Shown piece by piece: positions 25,225 through 34,531 of a stretch of 64,000 nt of DNA (the first letter of the stretch is position 1; every line of letters starts with the position of its first letter). A program made the translations under genes and the position numbers. This stretch comes from Flavobacterium sp. LC2016-13 (lineage in GTDB: Bacteria > Bacteroidota > Bacteroidia > Flavobacteriales > Flavobacteriaceae): assembly GCF_009707955.1 (NCBI RefSeq), contig NZ_WMDQ01000007.1, positions 267,781 through 331,780 of the forward strand. Reading direction: 5' to 3'. The notes under the pieces were generated by a model. The model was not told the DNA's origin, did no database searches, and saw only the letters and a program-made list of their open reading frames with translations.

Positions 25225-27132
25225 ATGAAAAGCCCTCTTTTTGCGTTATTTTTTTTCTTCTTTTCACTTATAACTTTTGCTCAAAAGAGTCAATATCCCG
25301 CTTCTACAATTGCTGATAGTCTTAAAGAAAATGCGAATGCTGTTGTTAGACTTGATGAGAGAGAAATAACGATTTTATCTCAACGCAGTATGAATTCGAA
25401 AAGTCATCGTGTTGTAACAGTTTTTAACGAAAAAGGATTTGATGCTTCAGAAGCTTATGAATTTTATGATAAATCAACATCTGTTAAAGATATTGAGGCG
25501 ATAATCTACGATGCTTCCGGTAAAGAAATAAAAAAAATAAAAAGAAAAGATTTTAAAGATCAGAGTGTTGTTGGCGGTGGTACACTTTTTTCAGACAGCA
25601 GATATATTTTTCTCGATTATACTCCAATTTCTTATCCTTTTACAATAGAATTTAATAGTGAGGTACAAACTTCATCAACAGCATTTATTCCAAGATGGAT
25701 GCCTTTGAGAAGCTTTTTTGTGAGTATTGAGAAATCTTCTTTAAATGTTATTTATCCAAATGATTTGGGATTTAAAAAGAAAGAATTTCAATTTTCAGGG
25801 TTTAATATCAAAAAGATAGCAGACACAAATACGCAGCTGTCTTATACAATTTCTAATGTTTTAGCACAGAAACAAGAAGATTACAGTCCATCATATAAAG
25901 ATTTATTTCCTAAGGTAATGATGGGTTTAGAACGCTTTCATCTTGAAGGTGTTGACGGAACAGCTACAAATTGGACGGATTTTGGGAAATGGTATTCTGA
26001 AAAAATATTATCAGGAACTACTGATTTGCCAGAAGAGACAAAGGCAAAAATTAAAACCGTTGTTGGAAATGAAAAAGACCCAATAAAAAAAGCTAAGCTG
26101 GTTTACGACTTTGTTCAGAAAAAATCAAGATATGTTAGTATTCAGGTTGGTATCGGGGGTTGGAAACCCATGTTGGCCGCAGATGTAGATCGCTTAGGCT
26201 ATGGTGATTGTAAAGCTTTAACAAACTATACAAAAGCACTTTTACAAGCTGTTGATGTTCCATCTTACAATACAGTTTTATATGGAGATAGTTATAAAAC
26301 AAATATTGAATCTGATTTTGTTTCAATGCAAGGAAACCACATGATTTTATCTATTCCAAATGGAAATCATTATACTTGGTTAGAATGTACAAGCCAGGAC
26401 GATCCTTTTGGTTACCAGGGAAAATTTACAGATGATAGGGATGTATTGATTATTAAACCAGAAGGAGGAGAAATTGTTAGAACTAAAGTTTATGAAGACA
26501 TTGGTAATACCCAAAAAGACAAAGGAATATATACAATAGACGAAAGTGGTAATTTTTCAGGATCAATTTCAATTGCTTCCGAGGGTTCTCAATATAGTTC
26601 GAAAGCCAGAATTGAAGTGATGCAACCAACCGAAAAAGAAGCACATTATAAGGAATATTGGGATAACATCAATAATTTGAAACTCGGAAAAATAACTTTT
26701 ACAAACGATAAAGAAAATATTCGTTTTACAGAAGATGTTCAATTAAGTGCAATTAATTACGGAGTAATTTCGGCCAATAAAATGATTTTTCCAATTGATG
26801 CTTTTAATCAAAATACAGGAAATGTTAAACGAATCAGAAACCGAAAAAATCCTTTTCAGATTCAACGAGGTTATTTAGATATTGATGAAATCGAAATTAA
26901 TTTGCCAGCAGGATTTACAATCGAATTTTTGCCTTCAAACTATGAATTGAAAGGAAAATTTGGAGAATACAAAACCGAAATCATCAAAAAAGAAAATAAT
27001 AAACTGACTTACAAACGTTCCATGTTTTTAAACAAAGGAAAATATTCGAATAAAGAATATGATGAATATCGCCTTTTTATGGAACAAGTATCAAGAAATG
27101 ATAACGCCAAAATTATACTAACCAAGAACTAA
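25225..27132 (+). CDS. DUF3857/transglutaminase protein, catalytic Cys intact
   Basis: This is a secreted or outer-membrane-facing protein of 635 residues. A signal peptide ends at TFAQ. A DUF3857 beta-rich domain (about 50-230) is followed by a transglutaminase-like core: RYVSIQVGIGGWKP, then GYGDCKALTNY with a Cys, GNHMILSIPNG with a His and the downstream Asp region. The likely catalytic triad is therefore present. A DUF3858-like beta-rich tail ends the protein. Its substrate is unknown; family members are common in Bacteroidota. It is the first of three tandem paralogues. Confidence 0.88.
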   Translation: MKSPLFALFFFFFSLITFAQKSQYPASTIADSLKENANAVVRLDEREITILSQRSMNSKSHRVVTVFNEKGFDASEAYEFYDKSTSVKDIEAIIYDASGKEIKKIKRKDFKDQSVVGGGTLFSDSRYIFLDYTPISYPFTIEFNSEVQTSSTAFIPRWMPLRSFFVSIEKSSLNVIYPNDLGFKKKEFQFSGFNIKKIADTNTQLSYTISNVLAQKQEDYSPSYKDLFPKVMMGLERFHLEGVDGTATNWTDFGKWYSEKILSGTTDLPEETKAKIKTVVGNEKDPIKKAKLVYDFVQKKSRYVSIQVGIGGWKPMLAADVDRLGYGDCKALTNYTKALLQAVDVPSYNTVLYGDSYKTNIESDFVSMQGNHMILSIPNGNHYTWLECTSQDDPFGYQGKFTDDRDVLIIKPEGGEIVRTKVYEDIGNTQKDKGIYTIDESGNFSGSISIASEGSQYSSKARIEVMQPTEKEAHYKEYWDNINNLKLGKITFTNDKENIRFTEDVQLSAINYGVISANKMIFPIDAFNQNTGNVKRIRNRKNPFQIQRGYLDIDEIEINLPAGFTIEFLPSNYELKGKFGEYKTEIIKKENNKLTYKRSMFLNKGKYSNKEYDEYRLFMEQVSRNDNAKIILTKN

Positions 27133-27162
27133 AAAGATCCATCAAAACCAAACCTAAAACAA

Positions 27163-29172
27163 ATGAAAATTTTCAAACCATTCTGTCTATTCGTTTTTTT
27201 ATTATTTATATCAAATATAACAGCGCAGGAATTTAAATTAGGAAAAGTATCAATTGCAGAGCTGCAGGAAAAAGTGCATCCAAAAGATACAGCTGCTGCT
27301 GCCGCAATATTGTACAAAAAAGGGAGTTCGAGAATCGAATATAATCAAAATGATGGTTTTGTTACTGTAACTGATGTTGAAACGAGAATAAAGATTTACA
27401 AAAAAGAAGGTTATGATTGGGCAAATCATAATGTATGGTATTCTAATAACAGTAACCTGTCTGAAAAACTGTCTTTTAATGATGCCGTTACCTACAATCT
27501 TGTTGCTGGTAAAATCGAAAAGACAAAATTAAAAAGTGAAGGAATTTTTGATGAGGTGGTAAATAAATACAAAAGCCAAAAAAAGATTACAATGCCTAAT
27601 GTAAAAGAAGGTTCGGTTATCGAATTTAGATACACCGTTAGAAGTCCTTCAAGAATGATCAGAGAATGGGATTTTCAAACCAGTATTCCTGTAAATTATT
27701 CTGAGTTTGTAACGTATGTGCCGGAATACTATACGTATAATCCTAGGCAAAAAGGATATATTTTTCCTAAGGTTACGACTGTAAAAAATAATAGATCAAT
27801 CGTGTTCATTTCGAAAGAAAGATATGAAGGATCAAATGCCAGAACAGAATTCTCTCATGATAAAGTAGATTATATGGAAACCCAGACTACTTATGTTGGG
27901 GAGAACTTTCCCGCAATGAAAGAAGAGTCTTTTGTAAATAATATTGATAATTATACTTCAAGTATTCAACATGAATTATCGACAGTACAATTTCCTAACG
28001 AACCTCTAAAGTTATACTCTACAGACTGGAATTCAGTTGCAAAAACAATTTATGATTATGATACTTTTGGTCCCGAATTAAATAAAACAGGCTATTTTGA
28101 GAATGATTTAAAAGTAGTTTTAGCAGGTAAAGATACCCCGGAAGAAAAAATTATGGCTATTTTAAATCATGTTAAATTGAGTGTAAAATGGAACGGATAT
28201 CATGGTTATGATTGCGATAATGGAGTAAAAAAGGCCTATAAAGAAAAATCAGGAAATGTTGGCGATATCAATTTGATGCTTACGGCAATGTTACGTTATT
28301 CAGGACTAAATGCAAATCCTGTTTTAGTTAGTACAAGATCAAACGGAATATCTTTATTCCCGAACAGAACGGCTTTTAATTATGTTATTGCTGCAGTTGA
28401 AACTCCAAATGGAACAGTTTTGCTGGATGCCACAGATAAATTTTCGATACCTAATATTTTACCCTTAAGAGCATTGAACTGGAAAGGAAGATTAATTAGA
28501 AAAGACGGAACATCAGAAGAGGTTGATTTAATGCCAAGCAAACTATCTGGCGATAATGTATTTATAACTTATAGCGTAGATGCTGACGGAAAAGTTACAG
28601 GAAAGGCGAGAAGACAATATACAGATTATAATGCCTTGGTAACCAGAGAAAATATTTCTAGCTTAAAAGAAGAAGAATATCTGGAAAAATTAGAGAATAG
28701 AAATAACAAAATAGAAATCAGCGATTATTCGAGAACAAATGAAAAAGATATTTTATTGCCAATTATAGAAACTTATTCATTTACCGGAAGTAATTTGTGC
28801 GAAGTAATTGGAGGTAAATTATATATTAACCCAATGTTGTTTTTTACAAATGAAAAGAATCCGTTTAAGCAGGAAGTTCGTGAATATCCGGTAGATTTTA
28901 GTTTTCCTTTTTCTGATAAATACAATATTACGATTCAAATTCCAGAAGGTTTTGCGATAGAAACATTACCAACTCCGGCAGCAGTAGCAATGGAGGATAA
29001 TTTGGGTACTTTTAAGTTTAATATTGCAGCAAATGCAAATGTACTTCAGTTAACTGTTTCGCATCAAATTAATGAAGCCATTGTTGGAACAGAGAAATAT
29101 GAAATGCTTAAGGAGTATTACAAAGCAATGATTGCAAAAGAAACAGAAAAAATAGTTTTAAAAAGAATCTAA
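27163..29172 (+). CDS. DUF3857 protein, degenerate transglutaminase core
   Basis: This 669-residue secreted protein has a signal ending NITAQ. The DUF3857 part (about 45-250) and the transglutaminase core (about 300-430) are clear, but the catalytic motif reads SGNVGDINLMLTAMLR, where the expected Cys is Val, and the His position reads FNYVIAAV. The Asp part LLDATDKFSIPNILP is kept. Catalysis is therefore unlikely; it may be a binding or scaffold protein. It is 30 nt after the intact paralogue and 1 nt before the next. Confidence 0.85.
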   Translation: MKIFKPFCLFVFLLFISNITAQEFKLGKVSIAELQEKVHPKDTAAAAAILYKKGSSRIEYNQNDGFVTVTDVETRIKIYKKEGYDWANHNVWYSNNSNLSEKLSFNDAVTYNLVAGKIEKTKLKSEGIFDEVVNKYKSQKKITMPNVKEGSVIEFRYTVRSPSRMIREWDFQTSIPVNYSEFVTYVPEYYTYNPRQKGYIFPKVTTVKNNRSIVFISKERYEGSNARTEFSHDKVDYMETQTTYVGENFPAMKEESFVNNIDNYTSSIQHELSTVQFPNEPLKLYSTDWNSVAKTIYDYDTFGPELNKTGYFENDLKVVLAGKDTPEEKIMAILNHVKLSVKWNGYHGYDCDNGVKKAYKEKSGNVGDINLMLTAMLRYSGLNANPVLVSTRSNGISLFPNRTAFNYVIAAVETPNGTVLLDATDKFSIPNILPLRALNWKGRLIRKDGTSEEVDLMPSKLSGDNVFITYSVDADGKVTGKARRQYTDYNALVTRENISSLKEEEYLEKLENRNNKIEISDYSRTNEKDILLPIIETYSFTGSNLCEVIGGKLYINPMLFFTNEKNPFKQEVREYPVDFSFPFSDKYNITIQIPEGFAIETLPTPAAVAMEDNLGTFKFNIAANANVLQLTVSHQINEAIVGTEKYEMLKEYYKAMIAKETEKIVLKRI

Positions 29173-29173
29173 T

Positions 29174-31147
29174 ATGAGGCTATGGAGTTTAGTAATAGTA
29201 GCTTTTTTACTTTTAAGTAATTCAAAAATTAATGCTCAAAATCATGAATTAGATAAAGTAACAATAGAAGAATTACAAGAAAAAGTAAATGCAAAAGATA
29301 CAACAGCTCCAGCTACAATTTTATTTAAAAAAGGAAAAACTTTTTTCACCTACAGTGAAGGAAAAGGTTTTACCGCTAACCATGTTTATGAATTTAAAAT
29401 TAAAATTTATAAAAAAGAGGGGCTTAGTTGGGCAAACCATAGGGTTTCTTACTATGTAGGATACGGAAATTTGAATGATGATAATGTGAGTTTTTCAAGT
29501 GCTGTAACTTATAATCTTGAAAACGGTGCTATTGTAAAAACAAAAATAACCAGAGAAGGTATTTTTAATAACAAAGTAAATAAATACTGGAACCAGACAA
29601 CCATTACTTTGCCAAATGTAAAAATAGGTTCAGTTATAGAATTCAGGTATGTGGTGAAATCACAAAATGTAGTTCGACTTCCTGATTTTGATTTCCAATA
29701 TGATATTCCGGTTAATTATTTTGAGTATAAAACAGAGATTCCTGAATTTCTTATTTATAAAACGATACTTATTGGCCAATTAAACATTACTACAAGCAGC
29801 GAAATAGTCGAAAGCAAACAAATATTTGCTACTGGTTACAAACAGATTAATAGTTTGTATACTTCTGAAAATATTCCGGCATTAAAGAAAGAGAAATTTG
29901 TAGACAACATAAGCAATCATTCAGGCTCTATACAGAATGAACTGGAAAGAAAGAGATTTCCACAACAACCCCTTGTGGATTTAACAAAAACATGGGATGG
30001 AGTTGCCAAAAGTATTTATGAAAATGATAGTTTTGGAAAAGAACTTAAACTTAAAAATTATTATTCAGAAGATTTAAAAACCTTGTTGCCAAATGCAAAT
30101 CTGCCTTTAGAAAGATTAAATGCAATTTTTAAGTTTGTTCAAAATAGAATGAACTGGACTAATGAAAAAGGATATTTTGTAGATAAAGGAGTTAAAAAAG
30201 CATATGAAGCAAAAACAGGTAATGTTGCCGAAATAAATTTTATTCTGATTTCGATGCTGAAAACTGCCGGGATCGATGTAAGTCCGGTTTTGGTTAGTAC
30301 ACTTGAAAATGGAGTTCCGGTATTTCCGAACCGCACCGTTTTTAATTATGTTATTGCGGCTGTAGAAATCGATGGAAAGAAGATTTTATTAGATGCAACA
30401 AACAAGTTTACCGCACCAAATGTTTTACCTTTAAATCTCTTAAACTGGAAAGGAAGACTAATTAAAGAGGATGGTTCATCTCAGGAAATTGACCTTATTC
30501 CGGAAACTCCGTCAAAAGATAGTTATACGATAACAGCTACTATAAAACCTGATTTAAGACAAATTGAAGGACAGGTGAGAATAAGAAGAGCAGATTACTC
30601 AGCACTTCAATTTAGAGAATTAAAATCAAGCGATAATAATGAAGATACTTATCTTGAAAAATTAGAAAATGATTTGAATAAAATACAAATCAAAGACTAT
30701 TCGTTAGAAAATAAAAGTGAGGATTTATCAAAACCAGTTGTCGAAAAATTTAGTTTTACATCTGATAATTCGTATGATGTTATTAATGGGAAAATATTTT
30801 TAAAACCGTTACTTTTCTTCACCGATATTACAAATCCGCTAGTTCAGGAAGAAAGACAAATGCCAATTTATTTTGGATATCCTGATCAGAATACTTATAA
30901 TGTTTTCTTTGAGATTCCGGATGGCTATGCTATCGAATCGATGCCAAAACCAATGCGAATCAGTACAGAAAACAAAGATGCCTTTTATATAATGAATATG
31001 ATTGCTGAAGAAAATAAAATACAAATTCAAGTGACAAAAGGAATAAACAAAGCTATTTTTGTAGCGAGCGACTACGATATGCTGAAAGAGTTTTTTCAGA
31101 AGATAATCGTTAGTCAAAATGAAAAAATTGTCCTTAAAAAATTATAA
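29174..31147 (+). CDS. DUF3857 protein, degenerate transglutaminase core
   Basis: This 657-residue paralogue closely resembles the preceding gene: signal ending KINAQ, then LDKVTIEELQEKVNAKDT. Its core reads TGNVAEINFILISMLK, again Val where Cys would be, with FNYVIAAVEI and LLDATNKF following. It starts 1 nt after the stop of its neighbour, so the two are translated together and arose by tandem duplication. The MazG-like gene follows 2 nt later in the same transcript. Confidence 0.85.
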   Translation: MRLWSLVIVAFLLLSNSKINAQNHELDKVTIEELQEKVNAKDTTAPATILFKKGKTFFTYSEGKGFTANHVYEFKIKIYKKEGLSWANHRVSYYVGYGNLNDDNVSFSSAVTYNLENGAIVKTKITREGIFNNKVNKYWNQTTITLPNVKIGSVIEFRYVVKSQNVVRLPDFDFQYDIPVNYFEYKTEIPEFLIYKTILIGQLNITTSSEIVESKQIFATGYKQINSLYTSENIPALKKEKFVDNISNHSGSIQNELERKRFPQQPLVDLTKTWDGVAKSIYENDSFGKELKLKNYYSEDLKTLLPNANLPLERLNAIFKFVQNRMNWTNEKGYFVDKGVKKAYEAKTGNVAEINFILISMLKTAGIDVSPVLVSTLENGVPVFPNRTVFNYVIAAVEIDGKKILLDATNKFTAPNVLPLNLLNWKGRLIKEDGSSQEIDLIPETPSKDSYTITATIKPDLRQIEGQVRIRRADYSALQFRELKSSDNNEDTYLEKLENDLNKIQIKDYSLENKSEDLSKPVVEKFSFTSDNSYDVINGKIFLKPLLFFTDITNPLVQEERQMPIYFGYPDQNTYNVFFEIPDGYAIESMPKPMRISTENKDAFYIMNMIAEENKIQIQVTKGINKAIFVASDYDMLKEFFQKIIVSQNEKIVLKKL

Positions 31148-31149
31148 CG

Positions 31150-31476
31150 ATGGATTTGAAAAATGCACAACTAGACGTAGATACCTGGATCAAAGAACAC
31201 GGAGTTCGTTATTTTAATGAATTAACCAATATGGCGCAACTTACAGAGGAAGTAGGTGAGGTGGCAAGAATTATTGCAAGAAGATATGGCGAGCAATCAG
31301 AAAAAGAAAGCGATAAAAACAAAGATTTAGGTGAAGAACTGGCCGATGTTGTTTTTGTAGTTTTATGTCTGGCGAATCAAACAGGAATCGATTTGCAAGC
31401 CGCTTTTGATAAAAAAATGGACTTAAAATCGGTTAGAGATAAAGATCGTCACAAAAACAACGATAAATTGAAATAA
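31150..31476 (+). CDS. MazG-like nucleotide pyrophosphohydrolase
   Basis: A 108-residue single MazG-type domain: the metal-binding acidic motifs are EEVGEVARIIARRYGE and DLGEELADVVFVVLCLA (EExxE and ExxD pattern). Such single-domain all-alpha NTP pyrophosphohydrolases hydrolyse (d)NTPs to monophosphates, probably as housecleaning. It is 2 nt after the DUF3857 gene, so co-transcribed. Shorter than the two-domain MazG of E. coli. Confidence 0.92.
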   Translation: MDLKNAQLDVDTWIKEHGVRYFNELTNMAQLTEEVGEVARIIARRYGEQSEKESDKNKDLGEELADVVFVVLCLANQTGIDLQAAFDKKMDLKSVRDKDRHKNNDKLK

Positions 31477-31628
31477 TTGTGAAATATCAATGGTGAATTT
31501 TGAATTATGAATGAGGAGTGGTAAATTGCGGGCTCGAATTAAATTACACATAATTCGCAACTCATAATTAAGATCATGAATTTAAAATTAAGTACGAATT
31601 CACAATTCACCATTGACAATTCACAATT
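31475..31628. repeat. inverted repeat reaching into aroA
   Basis: Left arm 31475-31507 and right arm 31596-31628 are complementary at 29 of 33 positions. The right arm is made of repeated TTCACAATT-type words and lies inside the aroA coding sequence (codons 7-18). Confidence 0.85.
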
Positions 31629-32805
31629 AAATATTACAGGCTCAAAAAGCGAAACGAATCGTTTGTTATTATTAAAAGCCTTATTTCCAAATATTACACT
31701 TGCTAACACTTCAAACTCTGATGATAGTGAAGTAATGCAAAAAGCCTTAATTGGCAACGAGGAAATTGTAGACATTCACCATGCCGGAACAGCAATGCGT
31801 TTTTTAACAGCTTACTTTGCTGTAAATGAAGGTCGCAACGTTGTAATGACAGGTTCAAAAAGAATGCAGGAACGCCCAATAAAAATTCTAGTCGAAGCAT
31901 TAGGACAATTGGGAGTTGAAATCTCTTATGAAAAAGAAGAAGGTTATCCGCCAATTCGAATCAAAGGAAAAAAAGTTACTGCTTCAAAAGTAACTTTGGC
32001 AGCAAACGTAAGCAGCCAATATATATCGGCACTTTTACTTGTTGCTTCAAAATTAGAAAATGGTTTAGAATTAACGTTAGAAGGCGAAATCACTTCAATT
32101 CCGTATATCAAAATGACTTTGGCTTTGCTGAATGATTTAGACATCATAACCAGTTTTGAAGGAAATGTGATTAAAGTGTTTCCTAAAGAAGCTGTTGTTT
32201 CAAAAGAAATGGTCGTAGAATCTGACTGGAGTTCTGCATCATACTTTTTTAGTTTAGTGGCTTTGGCCGATGCAGCAACAATCACATTGAGCAGTTATAA
32301 AGAAAACAGTTTACAAGGCGATTCTGAATTAGTTTCACTTTATGAGAAATTGGGAGTTAAAACAACGTTCCAAAATAATAAAATGACTTTGGTTAAACAA
32401 GCCAATTTTAATTATGAAACCGTAAATTTCGAATTAAACAATACACCGGATATTGCACAAACAATTGTAGTAACTTGTTTAGGTTTAGGAATTGGTTGTT
32501 ATTTGACAGGACTTCACACCTTAAAAATTAAAGAAACAGATCGACTTGAGGCGCTTAGAATTGAACTAACAAAATTGGGTGCGAATATATCAGTAACTAA
32601 TGATTCTTTAACTTTGGTAGCTTCACAAAACATCAACCATAATATTAAAATTGGTACTTACAACGATCACCGTATGGCAATGGCATTTGCACCGCTGGCA
32701 ATTAAAGTTCCGATAATTATTGAAGATGCAGAAGTGGTTTCTAAGTCATATCCAGATTTTTGGAATGATCTAAAAGAATTGAATTTTCAAATTTCAGAAT
32801 TATAA
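31576..32805 (+). CDS. aroA: 3-phosphoshikimate 1-carboxyvinyltransferase (EPSP synthase)
   Basis: It transfers enolpyruvyl from PEP to shikimate 3-phosphate in the shikimate pathway. Visible motifs: GSKSETNRLLLLKALFP at about 22-38, HHAGTAMRFLTAYFA with the PEP-binding TAMR, RMQERPIK, and DHRMAMAFAPLA near the C-terminus. The length of 409 residues is on the short side but normal for Bacteroidota. The first approximately 18 codons consist partly of a dispersed repeat. The start at 31576 is needed because the SKSETN motif begins soon after; no later Met would keep it. Confidence 0.94.
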   Translation: MNLKLSTNSQFTIDNSQLNITGSKSETNRLLLLKALFPNITLANTSNSDDSEVMQKALIGNEEIVDIHHAGTAMRFLTAYFAVNEGRNVVMTGSKRMQERPIKILVEALGQLGVEISYEKEEGYPPIRIKGKKVTASKVTLAANVSSQYISALLLVASKLENGLELTLEGEITSIPYIKMTLALLNDLDIITSFEGNVIKVFPKEAVVSKEMVVESDWSSASYFFSLVALADAATITLSSYKENSLQGDSELVSLYEKLGVKTTFQNNKMTLVKQANFNYETVNFELNNTPDIAQTIVVTCLGLGIGCYLTGLHTLKIKETDRLEALRIELTKLGANISVTNDSLTLVASQNINHNIKIGTYNDHRMAMAFAPLAIKVPIIIEDAEVVSKSYPDFWNDLKELNFQISEL

Positions 32806-32811
32806 TTTTTG

Positions 32812-32839
32812 AACATATAAGTAATATAAGTTCATTTAA
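32812..32839. repeat. half copy of palindromic repeat family A
   Basis: Only the left arm of the family at 5521 and 51312 is present (CATATAAG..ATATAAGTTC, slightly decayed), next to the terminator of aroA. Confidence 0.65.
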
Positions 32840-32863
32840 ATAAAATGAGCATAATTTGAATAG

Positions 32864-32891
32864 CCTCCAGTTTTAACTGGAGGTTTTTTTT
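32864..32891 (+). terminator. terminator after aroA
   Basis: CCTCCAGT pairs with ACTGGAGG (32864-32883) around a TTTA loop, followed by a T-run of eight. Confidence 0.85.
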
Positions 32892-33047
32892 GTGGAAGAT
32901 TTTAGGTTATAGCCAAAACGTGACTCATTTCTTCTTCGTTGAAATGACACAAACATTAATATTTGGTTTTCTTTAACTAAAATGTCATTTTTGAACAACT
33001 CTAAACAGTAGTAAATCAACGACTTTTGAAAATAAACATCAAAACAC

Positions 33048-33079
33048 TTGACAACGCCTATCTCACAATCGTATATTTG
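33048..33079 (+). promoter_or_regulatory. promoter of queA
   Basis: TTG at 33048-33050 (in TTGAC), a 21-nt spacer and TATATTTG at 33072-33079, a perfect match to the Bacteroidota -33/-7 consensus. This is in the 337-nt gap 32806-33142; the rest of the gap holds the repeat half and terminator only. Confidence 0.75.
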
Positions 33080-33142
33080 CACACGATTTATAATTTTAGA
33101 TATAAAATCTAAGATCTACACTTTAAAATCAACAATTCAAAT

Positions 33143-34192
33143 ATGAAATTATCACATTTTCAATTTAATTTACCAAAAGAACTTTTAGCAGAATTTCCGG
33201 CAGAAAACAGAGATGAGTCTCGTTTAATGGTAATTGACCGTGCAAAACAAACTATCGAACATAAAATGTTTAAAGATGTTATCAATTATTTTGATGACGG
33301 AGACGTTTTAATTCTTAACAATACAAAAGTTTTTCCTGCACGTTTGTACGGGAACAAAGAAAAAACAGGAGCAAGAATTGAAGTTTTCTTATTAAGAGAA
33401 TTAAACTCAGAGCAACGTCTTTGGGACGTTTTAGTTGATCCGGCTAGAAAAATCCGTATTGGTAACAAACTTTATTTCGGCGATGACGATTCGTTAGTTG
33501 CTGAGGTAATCGACAATACGACTTCTCGTGGTAGAACTTTACGTTTTTTATATGACGGTTCTTACGAAGAATTCAGAAATAAATTAACAGAACTTGGAGA
33601 AACTCCAATTCCTAAATACATCAACAGAGAAGTAACTGCTGAAGATGCTGAAAGATACCAGACTATTTACGCAAAAGAAGAAGGAGCTGTTGCTGCACCA
33701 ACTGCAGGTTTACACTTCTCGAAACACCTTTTGAAAAAATTAGAAATCAAAGGAATAAACTTTGCAGAAGTTACACTTCACGTTGGTTTAGGAACTTTTA
33801 ATCCAGTTGAGGTTGAAGATTTATCGAAACACAAAATGGATTCTGAGGAATTGATTATCAAACAAGAGGCTTGCGATATCGTAAATAATGCTAAAGCAAA
33901 TAAAAAACGTATTTGCGCGGTTGGAACAACTTCAATGCGTGCTATCGAAAGTTCAGTTTCATCTCAAAATACTTTAAATCCTTACGAAGGCTGGACAAAT
34001 AAATTTATTTTTCCTCCTCACGATTTTAGTATTGCAAACTGTATGATTACAAATTTCCACACACCAAAATCAACATTATTAATGATGATTTCTGCTTTCT
34101 GTGGACATGATTTAATGAAAAGAGCTTACGAAGAAGCAATCAAAGAAGAATACAAATTCTATTCTTACGGAGATGCAATGTTAATTATCTAA
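33143..34192 (+). CDS. queA: S-adenosylmethionine:tRNA ribosyltransferase-isomerase
   Basis: It adds the epoxycyclopentane ring part of queuosine to tRNA using the ribosyl group of S-adenosylmethionine. The 349-residue length is standard. Motifs: DESRLMVIDRA, LILNNTKVFPARL, RYQTIYAKEEGAVAAPTAGLHFS, VTLHVGLGTFNPV, AVGTTSMRAIES and NFHTPKSTLLMMISAF, all family-specific. It has its own promoter and is followed by a terminator. queE, another gene of the pathway, is at 59193-59825. Confidence 0.96.
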   Translation: MKLSHFQFNLPKELLAEFPAENRDESRLMVIDRAKQTIEHKMFKDVINYFDDGDVLILNNTKVFPARLYGNKEKTGARIEVFLLRELNSEQRLWDVLVDPARKIRIGNKLYFGDDDSLVAEVIDNTTSRGRTLRFLYDGSYEEFRNKLTELGETPIPKYINREVTAEDAERYQTIYAKEEGAVAAPTAGLHFSKHLLKKLEIKGINFAEVTLHVGLGTFNPVEVEDLSKHKMDSEELIIKQEACDIVNNAKANKKRICAVGTTSMRAIESSVSSQNTLNPYEGWTNKFIFPPHDFSIANCMITNFHTPKSTLLMMISAFCGHDLMKRAYEEAIKEEYKFYSYGDAMLII

Positions 34193-34214
34193 TTAGATAT
34201 TTAAAATAAATATA

Positions 34215-34245
34215 AAACCTGTCAGTAATGATGGGTTTTTTTATT
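34215..34245 (+). terminator. terminator after queA
   Basis: AAACCTGTCA (34215-34224) pairs with TGATGGGTTT (34229-34238) including two G-U pairs, loop GTAA, then T-rich. Confidence 0.75.
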
Positions 34246-34252
34246 TAAAATT

Positions 34253-34474
34253 GGTTTCAAGTTTCAGGTTTCAAGTTTGACATTAGTTGCGAAATTTAAA
34301 CGCAAAGTTCACTAAAGTTTTTTGCTCAGTTTGTTTTTTTTCAAATGCAAAAGCACGCAAAGCCTTGCGAACTTAGTGTTTGTAAACGTTAACCGGGATA
34401 AAAATCCTTGCGAACTTTGCGGTTAAAATGCACAATGCGTATCAACTTGAAACTTGAAATCTGAAACTTGAAAC
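34253..34474. repeat. nested inverted repeat (family B copy 2 inside GTTTCAAG repeats)
   Basis: Outer arms: GTTTCAAG-rich block at 34253-34280 and its reverse complement at 34442-34474. Inner arms: CGCAAAGTTC near 34300 and GCGAACTTTGCGGTTAAA at 34410-34427. This fills the 339-nt gap before kynU. Confidence 0.75.
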
Positions 34475-34531
34475 AAAAGAACCTGAAACAAAAAAACATT
34501 TTCCTTATTTTTACGCTTCAAAACAAAAAAA

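Noticed and set aside
31944..32285. 113-codon reverse frame inside aroA
   Set aside because: Antisense to the conserved EPSP synthase coding sequence.
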